Shown here: positions 8,730-17,781 of the stretch, piece by piece
Position numbering within the stretch: position 1 is the stretch's first letter
How the letters are laid out: the number at the start of each line of letters is the position of its first letter
Origin: Paraburkholderia sp. UYCP14C
GTDB lineage: Bacteria > Pseudomonadota > Gammaproteobacteria > Burkholderiales > Burkholderiaceae
DNA length: 64,000 nt
NCBI RefSeq assembly: GCF_004197395.1
Contig: NZ_SELS01000040.1
Coordinates: forward strand, 16,390-80,389
Reading direction: 5' to 3'
Made by a program: the position numbers and the translations under genes
Notes under the pieces: model-generated
Told to the model about the DNA's origin: nothing
Seen by the model: the letters and a program-made list of their open reading frames with translations, nothing else
Databases searched by the model: none

Positions 8730-10031
8730 TTACGCCGCATGCTCCATTTCCTGGACAAGCTGCGCCGTACGCGTTTCCTTGACCACGAATAGATAAACGA
8801 GCGCAGCCACGAGTGCGATCGCCGCACTGATCAGGAATGCATCGACGAACGAATGCGTCCGGTCGACGATCACGCCCGTGAGAATCGGCGCGAGCGAGCC
8901 GCCGAGATAGCCGCCGAAATTCTGCATGCCTCCGAGCGATGCCACCAGGCGGCGCGGAGCAGCAACGCCCACGAGCGCCCACGCACCGCCGCTGGCGAGA
9001 TTCAGGAAAAACATCGCCAGGCACAGATACATCACGGCCATCGTGGTAGAGGGTGTATAGGCGGCCGGCACTGTAAACGACGCCGCGCCAACCAGGCCAA
9101 TGCAGACCGGCCACTTGCGGCTGTTCACCGGTGAAATGCCTCGCCGCGCGATAAAGTCCGCGAAAAAGCCGCTCGAACACATGCCCAGCACGCCGAACAC
9201 ATACGGAATGGCGACCACCCAGCCGGTGCGGGCGATACTCAGATGGCGCTCGTGCTCGAGATACGCGGGCAGCCAGGTCACATACAGCCAGATCATATAG
9301 ATCACGCCCATAAAGCCCAGCACCATTCCCCAGGTGTTACGCTGGCGGAACAGACTAGCCCATTCGGACAGACGCACCGCATGCGACGTGAATGGAGCAT
9401 TCTCGCCCTCGTCGAGGTGTGCGGCCTCCTCATCCGTCAGTTCGACTTCGGCCCGGTTGCGATAAAAAGCGATCCAGCCGAGCGCAATGACGATCCCGAT
9501 GGCGCCCATCACGACGAACATCTGGCGCCAGCCGAACGACAGCATCAACGCGGTCAGGATCGGCGGTCCAAGCATCGGGCCGATCGCGCTCGACGACTGG
9601 TAAATGCCGGTCGGGCCGCCACGCTCGCGAGCGGCGAACCATTCGCTGATGACCTTGACGCCGGCCGGAAACAGCGGCGCTTCGCAAACGCCAAGGACAA
9701 GCCGCGAATAGAAAAACTGGTTCAAGGTTTGAATGAAGCCGCCTGCAAATTGCGCGGTGGACCAGAGCAAAATTCCAAGGCCGAGCACGACTCGCGAACC
9801 AAAGCGGTCGAGCAACGCCCCCACCGGCAACTGTGCGAACGCATAGGCCAGCGAGAACCCGGACAACAGCAAACCCATCTGCGACGCGGACAGGCCGAGT
9901 TCCTGGCTGATCGAATGGTTGGCGATCGACAGCGTGCTGCGATCGAAATAGTTGACAGTACCGGCCAGCGTCAGAAAAGCTATGGCCAGGATCTGCGTGC
10001 GCTTCAAGCGCCCGCTCTTCGGGTAACGCAT
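8730..10031 (-). CDS. MFS transporter, anion:cation symporter (ACS) family
   Basis: A 433-residue inner-membrane permease with twelve predicted helices. The N-terminus ILAIAFLTLAGTVNYFDRS and the GALLDRFGSR loop are typical of the ACS family (glucarate, tartrate, phthalate and similar organic anion carriers). GVCEAPLFPAGVKVISEWF is the conserved helix 4-5 segment. A strong AAGGAG site precedes ATG 10031. It is the distal gene of the minus-strand catabolic cluster, next to the porin, and probably imports or exports an organic acid made or used by it. Substrate cannot be told from sequence. Confidence 0.85.
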   Translation of the reverse strand: MRYPKSGRLKRTQILAIAFLTLAGTVNYFDRSTLSIANHSISQELGLSASQMGLLLSGFSLAYAFAQLPVGALLDRFGSRVVLGLGILLWSTAQFAGGFIQTLNQFFYSRLVLGVCEAPLFPAGVKVISEWFAARERGGPTGIYQSSSAIGPMLGPPILTALMLSFGWRQMFVVMGAIGIVIALGWIAFYRNRAEVELTDEEAAHLDEGENAPFTSHAVRLSEWASLFRQRNTWGMVLGFMGVIYMIWLYVTWLPAYLEHERHLSIARTGWVVAIPYVFGVLGMCSSGFFADFIARRGISPVNSRKWPVCIGLVGAASFTVPAAYTPSTTMAVMYLCLAMFFLNLASGGAWALVGVAAPRRLVASLGGMQNFGGYLGGSLAPILTGVIVDRTHSFVDAFLISAAIALVAALVYLFVVKETRTAQLVQEMEHAA

Positions 10032-10421
10032 GTCAAATCTCCTTCGTTAGAGTTATTTGTTCGATTCGGGCAGCCCCAGGCGACGAACCGCCAACTCCCC
10101 GCTCCCGCCACGCCAACTCCCCGCTCCCGCCACGCCAGCGCACACGTACCCGCGTGCGCGAGTGTCGTCGCAGCGTCCTGCCCGGGCGGGAGAAACGCGC
10201 GTTCAAAAGCCGCCATCTGACGACACTTACGTGATGCTCGCCCCGAGGCCCGGGTTTCGATCAAAAGTCGAATACCTCACTGGGCACCAGCAATGGGCGC
10301 GCTCGGACGCCCCATGCGAGGCGCCGGCGATTATATGAAACCCGCGATGTTTTAAGAATATTTGAACAAGAAACTCATATCTTGGGAAATTCGAAGCTCC
10401 CGCAGCGTACCGGTCAGCCGC
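10032..10421. other. Intergenic region between MFS and porin genes
   Basis: About 390 bp without a convincing gene. It contains a 22-bp exact tandem duplication (separate entry) and presumably the promoter of the MFS gene. Confidence 0.5.
10091..10134. repeat. Two exact tandem copies of a 22-bp unit
   Basis: The unit begins CCAACTCCCCGCTCCCGCCA and is repeated exactly at 10091-10112 and 10113-10134, with a partial third copy (CCA) after it. It lies 60-100 bp upstream of the MFS start. Copy number may vary between strains. Confidence 0.9.
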
Positions 10422-11639
10422 TCAGAAGTTCGCGCGAACGCCCGCCATGATCGCAAGTTGCCGATTCGAGTTGCTATTCACCAGATTCGGAATCTGCGCG
10501 TAATTGGCAGCCCCGCCCGTCGCCGGATCCACCCCGAGCCCCGCACCCGACGCCTTCTGCGCGATGCCGACTGCGTACAACGCAGTTCGCTTCGACAGCG
10601 AGTATGTCGTGCCGAGATTCAGTTGGTGAAAGCGCGACGAGCTGCCTCCGCCGATCCGCACGTTGTTGAAGATATAGGCCGCGCCTAACGCCCACTCGGG
10701 CGTCAGGTTGTACACGGTATTGAGCTCGGCTATATCGAACGACGCGGTCGCGCCTTCGGGACGCGCGGCACTCGCGAAGTACGCACTGTCCTCGAGGCGT
10801 GTATGCGTGTAGACGAGCGCGACAGTCGCTTTGCCCAATGCTACCGAACCGCCGGCGCCGAACGCTTTGATCGCGCGGGCACCCTGCAGTTTGCAATACA
10901 TCGCCGCGGCATTGCTGCATGCGAAATCGCCGATATAGCCGTTCGCGCCGCCGAGCGCCGCGTTCAACGGATCATTCAGCGTCATGTATCCGGCGCTGAG
11001 CGAAACCGGGCCGTGGTTATAGGCGGCGGCGAGCGCATAGCCGCGCCGCTCGCTGAAGTCGCCCGCCTGGCCGCCGAAGCTGAAAGTGCCGCCGAACGTG
11101 AAGCCGCCGAAATCCGCGCTCGTGAATTTGACCGCGTTGTTCATGTTGAACGCTTCGTTCAGATTGTCGACGTCGCCGAAATGCGATCCGTACATGGTCG
11201 CCCACGATGTGCTCGATACATAGGCGCCAAGAAAATCCGAATATGAATCATATTGCCGCCCGAAGCTCAGTGTGCCAAACCGATCATCGCGCACACCGAC
11301 CCACGCCTGGCGGTCGAACAGCGAGCCGCTTTGCAGCATCGCGCCATTGCCGATCAGAAACTGATTCTCCAGCGTGAACATCGTCTTCAGGCCGCCACCG
11401 AGGTCCTCGACGCCCATCAAGCCCCAGCGCGACGGCACGAGGTTACCGCCGCCGATCTGCACGTTATGGCCGCTGTGGACCGCGCCGCTCGCATCCGTTA
11501 CCTGCTCGTTGGTGGTATAGATGACGCCGGCATCGACGGTTCCGTACAGCGTGACGCTACTCTGCGCGCTGGCTTGCTGGGCGCCCAGCGCGACCAGCAT
11601 TGCGCATGACAATGTAGACAGCGGAATGTGCTTTTTCAT
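10422..11639 (-). CDS. Gram-negative trimeric porin
   Basis: Outer-membrane general porin of 405 residues. It has a signal peptide cleaved after QQASA, then QSSVTLYGTVDAGVIYT, the usual first strand of Burkholderiales porins. Internal strands such as RWGLMGVEDLGGGLKTMFTL and GTLSFGRQYDSYSD, and the C-terminal MAGVRANF ending in Phe, are as expected for BAM recognition. It lies at the end of the amine-type catabolic cluster and probably lets its substrate cross the outer membrane. A second porin of this family lies at 23530. Confidence 0.93.
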   Translation of the reverse strand: MKKHIPLSTLSCAMLVALGAQQASAQSSVTLYGTVDAGVIYTTNEQVTDASGAVHSGHNVQIGGGNLVPSRWGLMGVEDLGGGLKTMFTLENQFLIGNGAMLQSGSLFDRQAWVGVRDDRFGTLSFGRQYDSYSDFLGAYVSSTSWATMYGSHFGDVDNLNEAFNMNNAVKFTSADFGGFTFGGTFSFGGQAGDFSERRGYALAAAYNHGPVSLSAGYMTLNDPLNAALGGANGYIGDFACSNAAAMYCKLQGARAIKAFGAGGSVALGKATVALVYTHTRLEDSAYFASAARPEGATASFDIAELNTVYNLTPEWALGAAYIFNNVRIGGGSSSRFHQLNLGTTYSLSKRTALYAVGIAQKASGAGLGVDPATGGAANYAQIPNLVNSNSNRQLAIMAGVRANF

Positions 11640-11783
11640 GGTGGCTTTCAGGAGTTAAGGACGTGCGTCGTCAGCGGCGGACCGCGTTGCGGCCACCGGG
11701 CTGACATAGGAAAGAAGGGACAACGGGCCGCGCGCCTGCGGCTGGCAGGAGCCCAGTGTTGGGTGCCGTGCGCGCTGTGCGTG

Positions 11784-12143
11784 CTAGGCGAGCGCCAGGT
11801 AGTGCTTGGTGAACGTATCGCTCAGGATCTGCCAGGAGATCGGCGCGCCCTTTTCGATAAACCAGCTATCGCCCGCCTTGTAGTGAACCGACTGGCCCGT
11901 ATCGCGACGGGTCAACCTGCACTCGCCGTCGATCACCGTCGCATGCTCGTCGAACGGGTACGTCATGTCGAACTTGCCCTTCGTACAGGCGAAATAGCCT
12001 GCGCTGACAGGCGTGTGTGCGTCGCCGTGATGCGTGAGCCCAAAGACGAACACGTCCCCTTCGACGATCGTCGCCCCGAGATCCGCAATCGTGCCCCATG
12101 GCTCGAGCGCAGGCGGCTTCGCGCCCAGTTTGATGCTGTGCAT
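11784..12143 (-). CDS. Small cupin protein (paralogue of the 17380 gene)
   Basis: A 119-residue single-domain cupin of the DUF861/ureidoglycine-aminohydrolase-like group. EHATVIDGECRLTRRDTGQSVH and KAGDSWFIEKGAPISW are the two cupin motifs, and the metal-ligand pattern is only partly conserved. ATG 12143 is chosen for its AGGAGA site. It aligns along its length with the cupin at 17380 (shared SAGYF/SAAYF, KGKF, YPF, GDSWF, TKHYLA), so the cluster holds two diverged copies. It follows the APC permease gene. Role unknown; possibly hydrolysis of a cyclic or amide intermediate, or sensing. Confidence 0.8.
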   Translation of the reverse strand: MHSIKLGAKPPALEPWGTIADLGATIVEGDVFVFGLTHHGDAHTPVSAGYFACTKGKFDMTYPFDEHATVIDGECRLTRRDTGQSVHYKAGDSWFIEKGAPISWQILSDTFTKHYLALA

Positions 12144-12270
12144 GTGTTTCTCCTGATGTGATCGACAGGGACCGCGGCCGCTTGCCCTGATTGAAGGCGC
12201 CCAGCCATTGCGCCCGTGACGGGATGTTTCGCCCGCCCGTGCAACTCGCCGACGCAATGACAGAGGTGAT

Positions 12271-13719
12271 TTACAGACGCGAGCTGCCCAGCCTGTCGAA
12301 CACATGCCGGTCACGCGCCCTCAGCCGCAGCGCAGTCACGACGCCGGCCACCGCGAACACCGGCAGCAGCGCGGTCAGCCCGTACGAAAGCACCGGACCA
12401 GCGCCCGTCAGCAGAGGGAAGTTGACGATGGCCAGCACGAGCACGGCGAGAAGCGCGAGGCCCGAGACCAGCGGAAAGAACACCACGCGCAGCGCGCCTT
12501 CCTCGCGGCTTTTCAGGCTTGCGAAGAATGCGATCACAGCAGCGGAAGACAGCGCCATCAACGCAATGATGCAAAGCGTGGCGACGTTGGTGAGCCACGA
12601 GAACAACGTCAGCACAGGATCGGCATGCATCACGACGAACACCAGAACCACGACTGCCGCGATTGCCGATTGCCACAGCGAGCCGATATGCGGGCTGCTA
12701 TGCGACGCGTGCGTGCGGCCCAGTGACGCCGGCAGCAGGCCCTCGCGTCCGCTCGCGTAGAAGTATCGCGAGGCCGAGTTGTGAAACGCGAGCAGACCCG
12801 CATACACGCTCGTGATGAACAGCACGCTCAAAGCCGCGGTCAGCGTGCTATTCGCGTAGTGGTCGGACAGCGAGTACATGAACGTCGTCGGATCCGAGAG
12901 CGCGCTCAGCGTCTTGACGATGTCCGCGCTGCCCGCGCCGATCACGATGCACCACAACGAAAACGCGTAAAAGCCGCCGATCAGAAGCACCGAAATGTAC
13001 GTGGCGAGCGGCACGGTGCGCTTCGGGTCCTTTGCTTCCTCGCTGTAAATCGTCGTGGCTTCGAAGCCGATGAAGCTCGCGAAGCAGAACAGAAAACCGA
13101 TCGCCGGCGTGCCGCTCAGAAATGTGCGTGGCTTGAATGAAACGAAATCGATGCCGTGTGCGCCGCCGGCCTTCAGGATCGCGACGTCCAGAATCAGGAC
13201 CACGATGTATTCGCCGAACACCAGCAGCGACAGCACCTTCGCGGACAGATCGATCTGCCGGTAGCCGAGCACCGCGATGCTCAACATGGCAGCGAACGCG
13301 TACACCCACCACGGCGCATCGATGCCGAAATGCGTACCGAGAAATCCCGAGCACACGGCACCAAACATCCCGTACAGGCCGATCTGCATCGCGTTGTAAC
13401 CGAGCAGCGCGATCAGCGCCGCCGCGCCGCCCGCTGTGCCGCCGAGCCCGCGCGCGGTGAATGCATAGAAGCCGCCCGCGTTGGTGATGTGACGCGACAT
13501 CGCGGTGTACCCCGCGGCGAACATCAGCAGGATCGCCACGGTCGCGATGATTAGCGACGGGGTACCCGCGCCGTTGCCGAGCATGATGCCGATTGGGAAG
13601 CCCCCGGCAATCGCGACGAGCGGTCCGGCCGCGGAGATGACAAAGAAAACGATAAAGCCTAGGCCGAGCGCGCCTTGGCGCAACTCGCTCGACGGCTTGG
13701 TTTCCAACGCGACGCTCAT
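12271..13719 (-). CDS. APC-family amino acid/amine permease
   Basis: Inner-membrane permease of 482 residues and about twelve helices. The N-terminal LGLGFIVFFVISAAGPLVAIAG and GGFYAFTARGLGG segments are hallmarks of the amino acid-polyamine-organocation superfamily. FIGFEATTIYSEEAKDPKRT is the conserved helix 6 to loop region. ATG 13719 with a GGAG site 8 nt upstream is preferred over a GTG at 13728. The neighbours (AraC regulator, aldehyde dehydrogenase, FAD oxidoreductase) suggest that it imports an amine or amino acid consumed by this cluster. Confidence 0.88.
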   Translation of the reverse strand: MSVALETKPSSELRQGALGLGFIVFFVISAAGPLVAIAGGFPIGIMLGNGAGTPSLIIATVAILLMFAAGYTAMSRHITNAGGFYAFTARGLGGTAGGAAALIALLGYNAMQIGLYGMFGAVCSGFLGTHFGIDAPWWVYAFAAMLSIAVLGYRQIDLSAKVLSLLVFGEYIVVLILDVAILKAGGAHGIDFVSFKPRTFLSGTPAIGFLFCFASFIGFEATTIYSEEAKDPKRTVPLATYISVLLIGGFYAFSLWCIVIGAGSADIVKTLSALSDPTTFMYSLSDHYANSTLTAALSVLFITSVYAGLLAFHNSASRYFYASGREGLLPASLGRTHASHSSPHIGSLWQSAIAAVVVLVFVVMHADPVLTLFSWLTNVATLCIIALMALSSAAVIAFFASLKSREEGALRVVFFPLVSGLALLAVLVLAIVNFPLLTGAGPVLSYGLTALLPVFAVAGVVTALRLRARDRHVFDRLGSSRL

Positions 13720-14015
13720 GGGTCTCACTCCAATTGATTTGACTGATCACGTCGAGCCGCGTACGACCCGATTGCACATCCGCGCGCGGCGCGGACGTTG
13801 CATCCGCTAACGAATTGCAGCGGATGATTGCAATGTAGGGATTCAAAAAGATCTACCGGGAGCACAAATTGGCAATGAGACACAGGCATCGGGAAAACGA
13901 CAGCGCGCGGCCTGATTGGCGAAAGAAATTCGCGCGCGTTTGAAAGCTGTCTGGAATATTCCGCGAGCGACATAGACGTTGCCGATGCGGAAGTGCGTTG
14001 TGGAAGAGAGTCCGC

Positions 14016-14954
14016 TCAGCTCTTGCGCGGCGTCTGCGAAGGCAGCTCGCCGAACAGATCGCGATACTCGCGCGCGAAGTAGCTGAGGTGAGTAAAGCCC
14101 CATCGCGCCGCTGCATCGCCGATCAGCAGCTCGGCGGCGTTGCTCGAGCGCAATAGCCGACGCACGGCATTGAGGCGGTACGAGCGCAGATACTCGACCG
14201 GCGTGACGTTGGCGACGCGCTGGAAGCTCGTCTGCAACGTACGACGGCTGCAACGCAACATCGCGCACAGATCGAGCACGGTGACCGGTTCCTCCGCGTA
14301 CTCGTGCAAAAAACGTTCGCAGCGGCGGACGATGTCGCTATACGTGGCGTGCGTGAGATCGCGCGAATTGCCGGTCGCGGCTTCGACGAGCGCGAGCAGC
14401 ACGCTCATCACTTCGTGTTGAAACCGGCGATCCGACTCGACTGAAGAGAGCCGGTCCTCCGTGGCTTGCATCGCGTCGAGAAAAGGCACGAGGTGCAACT
14501 GAAGGACGGCGGCGGCTGACTCGGGCACCTGCAAGACGCTTTGCGTCAGCTTACTGACCGCGCTTTCGTCGACGGTATCGCTGACGAGTTGCTCCATCAG
14601 CCCGGAAGGCAGACTCACGCCGATGTAGTGCATCGACTCGGGCGTGTGGAGATGAAACTCTTCGCCCGGCCCCAGCAGCATCAGCGGGAAGCCGGCGATA
14701 TGCTGCCCCTGGAAAGTCCCGGTCGATAAACCGTACAACGGCACCGCGATCGACGAAAAGCCTTCCGGCGATACGCCGGCCTGCGCGATCCGCCGGTTGG
14801 TCGATTCACGAAAGAACTGGAAATTGTCGTCGCTCGCCTGCACGAGTGTGCTTTCGAATCGTCCCGGCGTTATCTGGTGGTACACCTGTTCCCACCCACT
14901 CACCGCAAGTGAATGGTCGTGCACGTCGTCGAGCGCGCTGACCCTGAACTCCAT
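14016..14954 (-). CDS. AraC-family transcriptional regulator (EutR/FeaR-like)
   Basis: A 312-residue regulator with an N-terminal ligand-binding domain and a C-terminal double helix-turn-helix: VLDLCAMLRCSRRTLQTSFQ and the AARWGFTHLSYFAREYRDLFG segment. The N-terminal QITPGRFESTLVQ and GPGEEFHLHTPE stretches recall EutR-type regulators, which respond to small amines. AGGGAG precedes ATG 14954. It sits between the permease and the aldehyde dehydrogenase, all on one strand, and is likely the activator of this cluster. Confidence 0.88.
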   Translation of the reverse strand: MEFRVSALDDVHDHSLAVSGWEQVYHQITPGRFESTLVQASDDNFQFFRESTNRRIAQAGVSPEGFSSIAVPLYGLSTGTFQGQHIAGFPLMLLGPGEEFHLHTPESMHYIGVSLPSGLMEQLVSDTVDESAVSKLTQSVLQVPESAAAVLQLHLVPFLDAMQATEDRLSSVESDRRFQHEVMSVLLALVEAATGNSRDLTHATYSDIVRRCERFLHEYAEEPVTVLDLCAMLRCSRRTLQTSFQRVANVTPVEYLRSYRLNAVRRLLRSSNAAELLIGDAAARWGFTHLSYFAREYRDLFGELPSQTPRKS

Positions 14955-15105
14955 CTATGTCTCCCTGCAGCGGCGCTCCGGGACCTGTCAATTCGTCCCG
15001 GAGCGCCGCCATACGCCATTGACCCAAGGATAGCAGCGCCGGCTTTGTTTGGCGCAATGGCCTTCCGCAACGGGGGAACGACACCAGTGGCGAGCCGGCG
15101 CGCCG

Positions 15106-16605
15106 TCAATGGGCAATGCATACGGACTTGGTTTCGGTGAACGCGTCGATCGCGTGCTTGCCGAATTCACGCCCCATGCCCGACTGCTTCATGCCGCCGA
15201 ACGGCATGCCGGGATCGAGCGGCACGTGCGAGTTGACCCAGACCGTTCCCGCATCGATGTCCCGCACGAGGTTCATCGTGGCGCGCAGATCGTTGGTCCA
15301 CAGGCTCGCCGCAAGGCCGTAAGGCGAATCGTTGGCGAGCCGCAGTGCTTCGGCGGGATCGTCGAAGGGAACGAGAGCAAGGACCGGACCGAACACTTCG
15401 TCGCGGATGATCGCCGCGTCGTGCGGAACGTCGCCGATGACCGTCGGGCGCACATAGTAACCCGCGCCTTCCACCGGCGTGCCGCCCGCCAGAAAACGCA
15501 GCCCGGCATGCTTCGCCTGCGCGATATGCTGCTCGACGCGCGCGCGATGATGACTCGACACCAGCGGGTTGATCTGCGCGGACGGATCGAGGCCCGGACC
15601 CAGCGTCATCGCGTTGGCGATGTCGGCGAGACCGTCGGCGATCTGCCGGTACTTGCTGCGATGCACGTAGATGCGCGAGACCGCCGCGCAGACCTGCCCC
15701 TGGTTCAGGAACCCGCCCGCGAGCGCGCCCTGCACCGCCTGATCGACGTCGACATCGGCCAGCATGATGGCCGGATTCTTACCGCCCAGTTCAAGCGAGA
15801 AGCGCGTCATGTTCTGCACCGCGGCCGCGCCGACCAGCTTGCCGGTTGGCGTCGAGCCGGTGAACGAGATCTTGCTGATGCCCGGATGCGCGGCGAGCGC
15901 CGCGCCGCATTCGCGTGCGCCGGTGACCACGTTGAACACGCCCGTCGGGACACCCGCTTCGATCGCCAGCTCGGCGAGCCGCAGCGCTGTCAGCGGTGTC
16001 TCCGGGGATGGCTTGATGACGATCGTGCAGCCGGCCGCGAGCGCCGGAATCAGCTTCCAGATCGCGATCATCAGCGGGAAATTCCACGGCACGATGCCCG
16101 CGACGACGCCCACCGGCTCCTTGCGCGTGAAGGCGCTATAGCGAGCGCCCGGCGGAAACGGAATCGACACGTCGAGCGTCTCGCCGGTGATCTTGGTGGT
16201 CCAGCCTGCCATGTAACGCACGTATTCGATGCTGGCGCCGACTTCGATCGCGCGCGCGATGTTGATCGATTTGCCCTGGTTCAATGTTTCGAGCTGCGCG
16301 AGTTCTTCCGCGTGTCGTTCAATCACGTCCGCCAGACGCAGCAGAATGCGCTCGCGATCCGCCGGACGCAGACCGCTCCATACCCGCAGGTCGAATGCCT
16401 GTCGCGCGCTGGATACCGCGCGATCGACGTCCTGCGCATCGGCGTCCGGCACGGTAGTGAGAACTTCGCCGGTCGCGGGATTGAACACATCGAGCCGGCG
16501 CGGCGAGTGCGCCGGCTGCGCACTACCGTCGATGAAAAGACCCAGGTCACGGGCCAGGAATTGGTTGACGGCTTCGCTAACGACGACATTCGCAACGGTA
16601 TTCAT
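15106..16605 (-). CDS. NAD(P)-dependent aldehyde dehydrogenase, phenylacetaldehyde dehydrogenase-like
   Basis: Cytoplasmic aldehyde dehydrogenase of 499 residues that oxidises an aldehyde to its acid. Motifs include VGVVAGIVPWNFPLMIAIWK, the general-base Glu in FSLELGGKNPAIML, the catalytic Cys in NQGQVCAAVSRI, and PFGGMKQSGMGREFG near the C-terminus. The pattern is closest to the FeaB/PadA and betaine-aldehyde branch. ATG 16605 is chosen (GAGAGA upstream). With the FAD oxidoreductase at 17782 it would complete a two-step oxidation of an amine to an acid. Exact substrate is inference. Confidence 0.92.
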   Translation of the reverse strand: MNTVANVVVSEAVNQFLARDLGLFIDGSAQPAHSPRRLDVFNPATGEVLTTVPDADAQDVDRAVSSARQAFDLRVWSGLRPADRERILLRLADVIERHAEELAQLETLNQGKSINIARAIEVGASIEYVRYMAGWTTKITGETLDVSIPFPPGARYSAFTRKEPVGVVAGIVPWNFPLMIAIWKLIPALAAGCTIVIKPSPETPLTALRLAELAIEAGVPTGVFNVVTGARECGAALAAHPGISKISFTGSTPTGKLVGAAAVQNMTRFSLELGGKNPAIMLADVDVDQAVQGALAGGFLNQGQVCAAVSRIYVHRSKYRQIADGLADIANAMTLGPGLDPSAQINPLVSSHHRARVEQHIAQAKHAGLRFLAGGTPVEGAGYYVRPTVIGDVPHDAAIIRDEVFGPVLALVPFDDPAEALRLANDSPYGLAASLWTNDLRATMNLVRDIDAGTVWVNSHVPLDPGMPFGGMKQSGMGREFGKHAIDAFTETKSVCIAH

Positions 16606-16819
16606 TGAATCTCTCTCGTGGCTAAGGGGTGGCGGCCCGTCCGCAGCCAGCACGCGGGTCCGCGCGGCACGCTCACCGAAACACCACTGCGAGTCTGTGC
16701 GCGGGCGGCGGGTGAGCTAATTAGAGGACTGTAAGCAGGCCGGTTTTTCCGCGTTAGCGCAAATCGGCATCGTCGCCGGGATTACGGGCAAACCCCGAGC
16801 CGAAATGCCCGAGACAGCG

Positions 16820-17281
16820 CTAGCGGGCGAGCGTGTCCGTGGCCGCGGCGCAACCAATGCACTGCTCGAACGACAGCCGCTCGCCGAACGGCCGGTGCGG
16901 CAGCAGCACGGCTTCAGCGGCGTTGATCTGCATCAGCAGCGCGAAGCGGCGCCCATCGTCGTGCGCGACGATCGCGCAGTTCGCGTTGACGAAGCCGTTC
17001 TTGAAGCGGGGGTCGACCGAGACGATGTCGGGCTCGTCATGCAGCCCCACGCAACAGGCCGCATCGACGATATTCCAGCAGTCCGGCAGCCTCAGAAGAA
17101 TGTCCGACACGTCTTCCTCGCGCGAGATCACGGCCGCGACCGCGCAGGGCCGGCGACGGAACCAGCCAGCAGCGCCGGCGGGTTCCACCTGGACGGCCGC
17201 AACCGAGAACAGCAACAGCTCGCCACCATCGGCTCGCTGCGCAAGCTCGGCGTAAGCGGCGATGGCGTGAGCGTCATCCAT
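16820..17281 (-). CDS. Uncharacterised 153-residue protein
   Basis: I do not recognise a family. The protein is soluble, with no signal peptide or membrane segment. It begins MDDAHAIAAYAELAQRADGG and has a beta-rich middle with CWNIVDAACCVGLHDEPDIV, then a C-terminal RLSFEQCIGCAAATD with two cysteines. ATG 17281 has a GAGG-type site upstream. It lies between a cupin and the aldehyde dehydrogenase on the same strand, so it probably belongs to the same pathway. Coding is supported by position, spacing and codon use; function is unknown. Confidence 0.65.
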   Translation of the reverse strand: MDDAHAIAAYAELAQRADGGELLLFSVAAVQVEPAGAAGWFRRRPCAVAAVISREEDVSDILLRLPDCWNIVDAACCVGLHDEPDIVSVDPRFKNGFVNANCAIVAHDDGRRFALLMQINAAEAVLLPHRPFGERLSFEQCIGCAAATDTLAR

Positions 17282-17379
17282 TGTCGAGGGCACCTCGTTG
17301 CAGGCGCTTTTTCGCACGCATTGAGTCAGTGGACTCGCCAGCCGGTCTATTGAACACCTGCACGCGCATGGCGCCCAGG

Positions 17380-17748
17380 TCAGACGAAAGCGAGGTAGTG
17401 CTTCGTGAAGCTGTCGCCGATGACTTCCCACACGGTCGGGGTGCCCTTCTTGACGAACCACGAATCGCCGGATTTGAAATGACGCGTTTCACCCGTCGAC
17501 TCATCGGTAATTCTGACTTCCCCGCTGACCAGCGTGGCCTGCTCGCTGAACGGATAAACCAGCCGGAACTTACCCTTGGACGTGCCGAAGTACGCCGCCG
17601 AGATCGGCTCGGTCGGGCTGCCGTGGGTGAATTTGCCGAATGCCTGCACGTCGCCGCCCTCGAGGATTTCCCCGCCGATACCCGCGAGGCTGCCCCACGA
17701 ATCGAGTTCGGAAATGGCGACGCCCTTCCTGATTTCGATCAGACCCAT
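17380..17748 (-). CDS. Small cupin protein (paralogue of the 11784 gene)
   Basis: A 122-residue cupin with motifs EQATLVSGEVRITDESTGET and KSGDSWFVKKGTPTVW, ending in TKHYLAFV like its paralogue 5 kb away. ATG 17748 (MGLIEIRKG) is preferred because GGAG lies 9 nt upstream and because it aligns with the paralogue start; ATG 17763 would add five residues. It is 33 bp downstream of the FAD oxidoreductase and probably co-transcribed. The pairing of a cupin with an amine-oxidising flavoprotein suggests processing of an intermediate, but no reaction can be assigned. Confidence 0.82.
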   Translation of the reverse strand: MGLIEIRKGVAISELDSWGSLAGIGGEILEGGDVQAFGKFTHGSPTEPISAAYFGTSKGKFRLVYPFSEQATLVSGEVRITDESTGETRHFKSGDSWFVKKGTPTVWEVIGDSFTKHYLAFV

Positions 17749-17781
17749 GTTGTGATTCTCCATTGAAGTAAATTGAAACGA

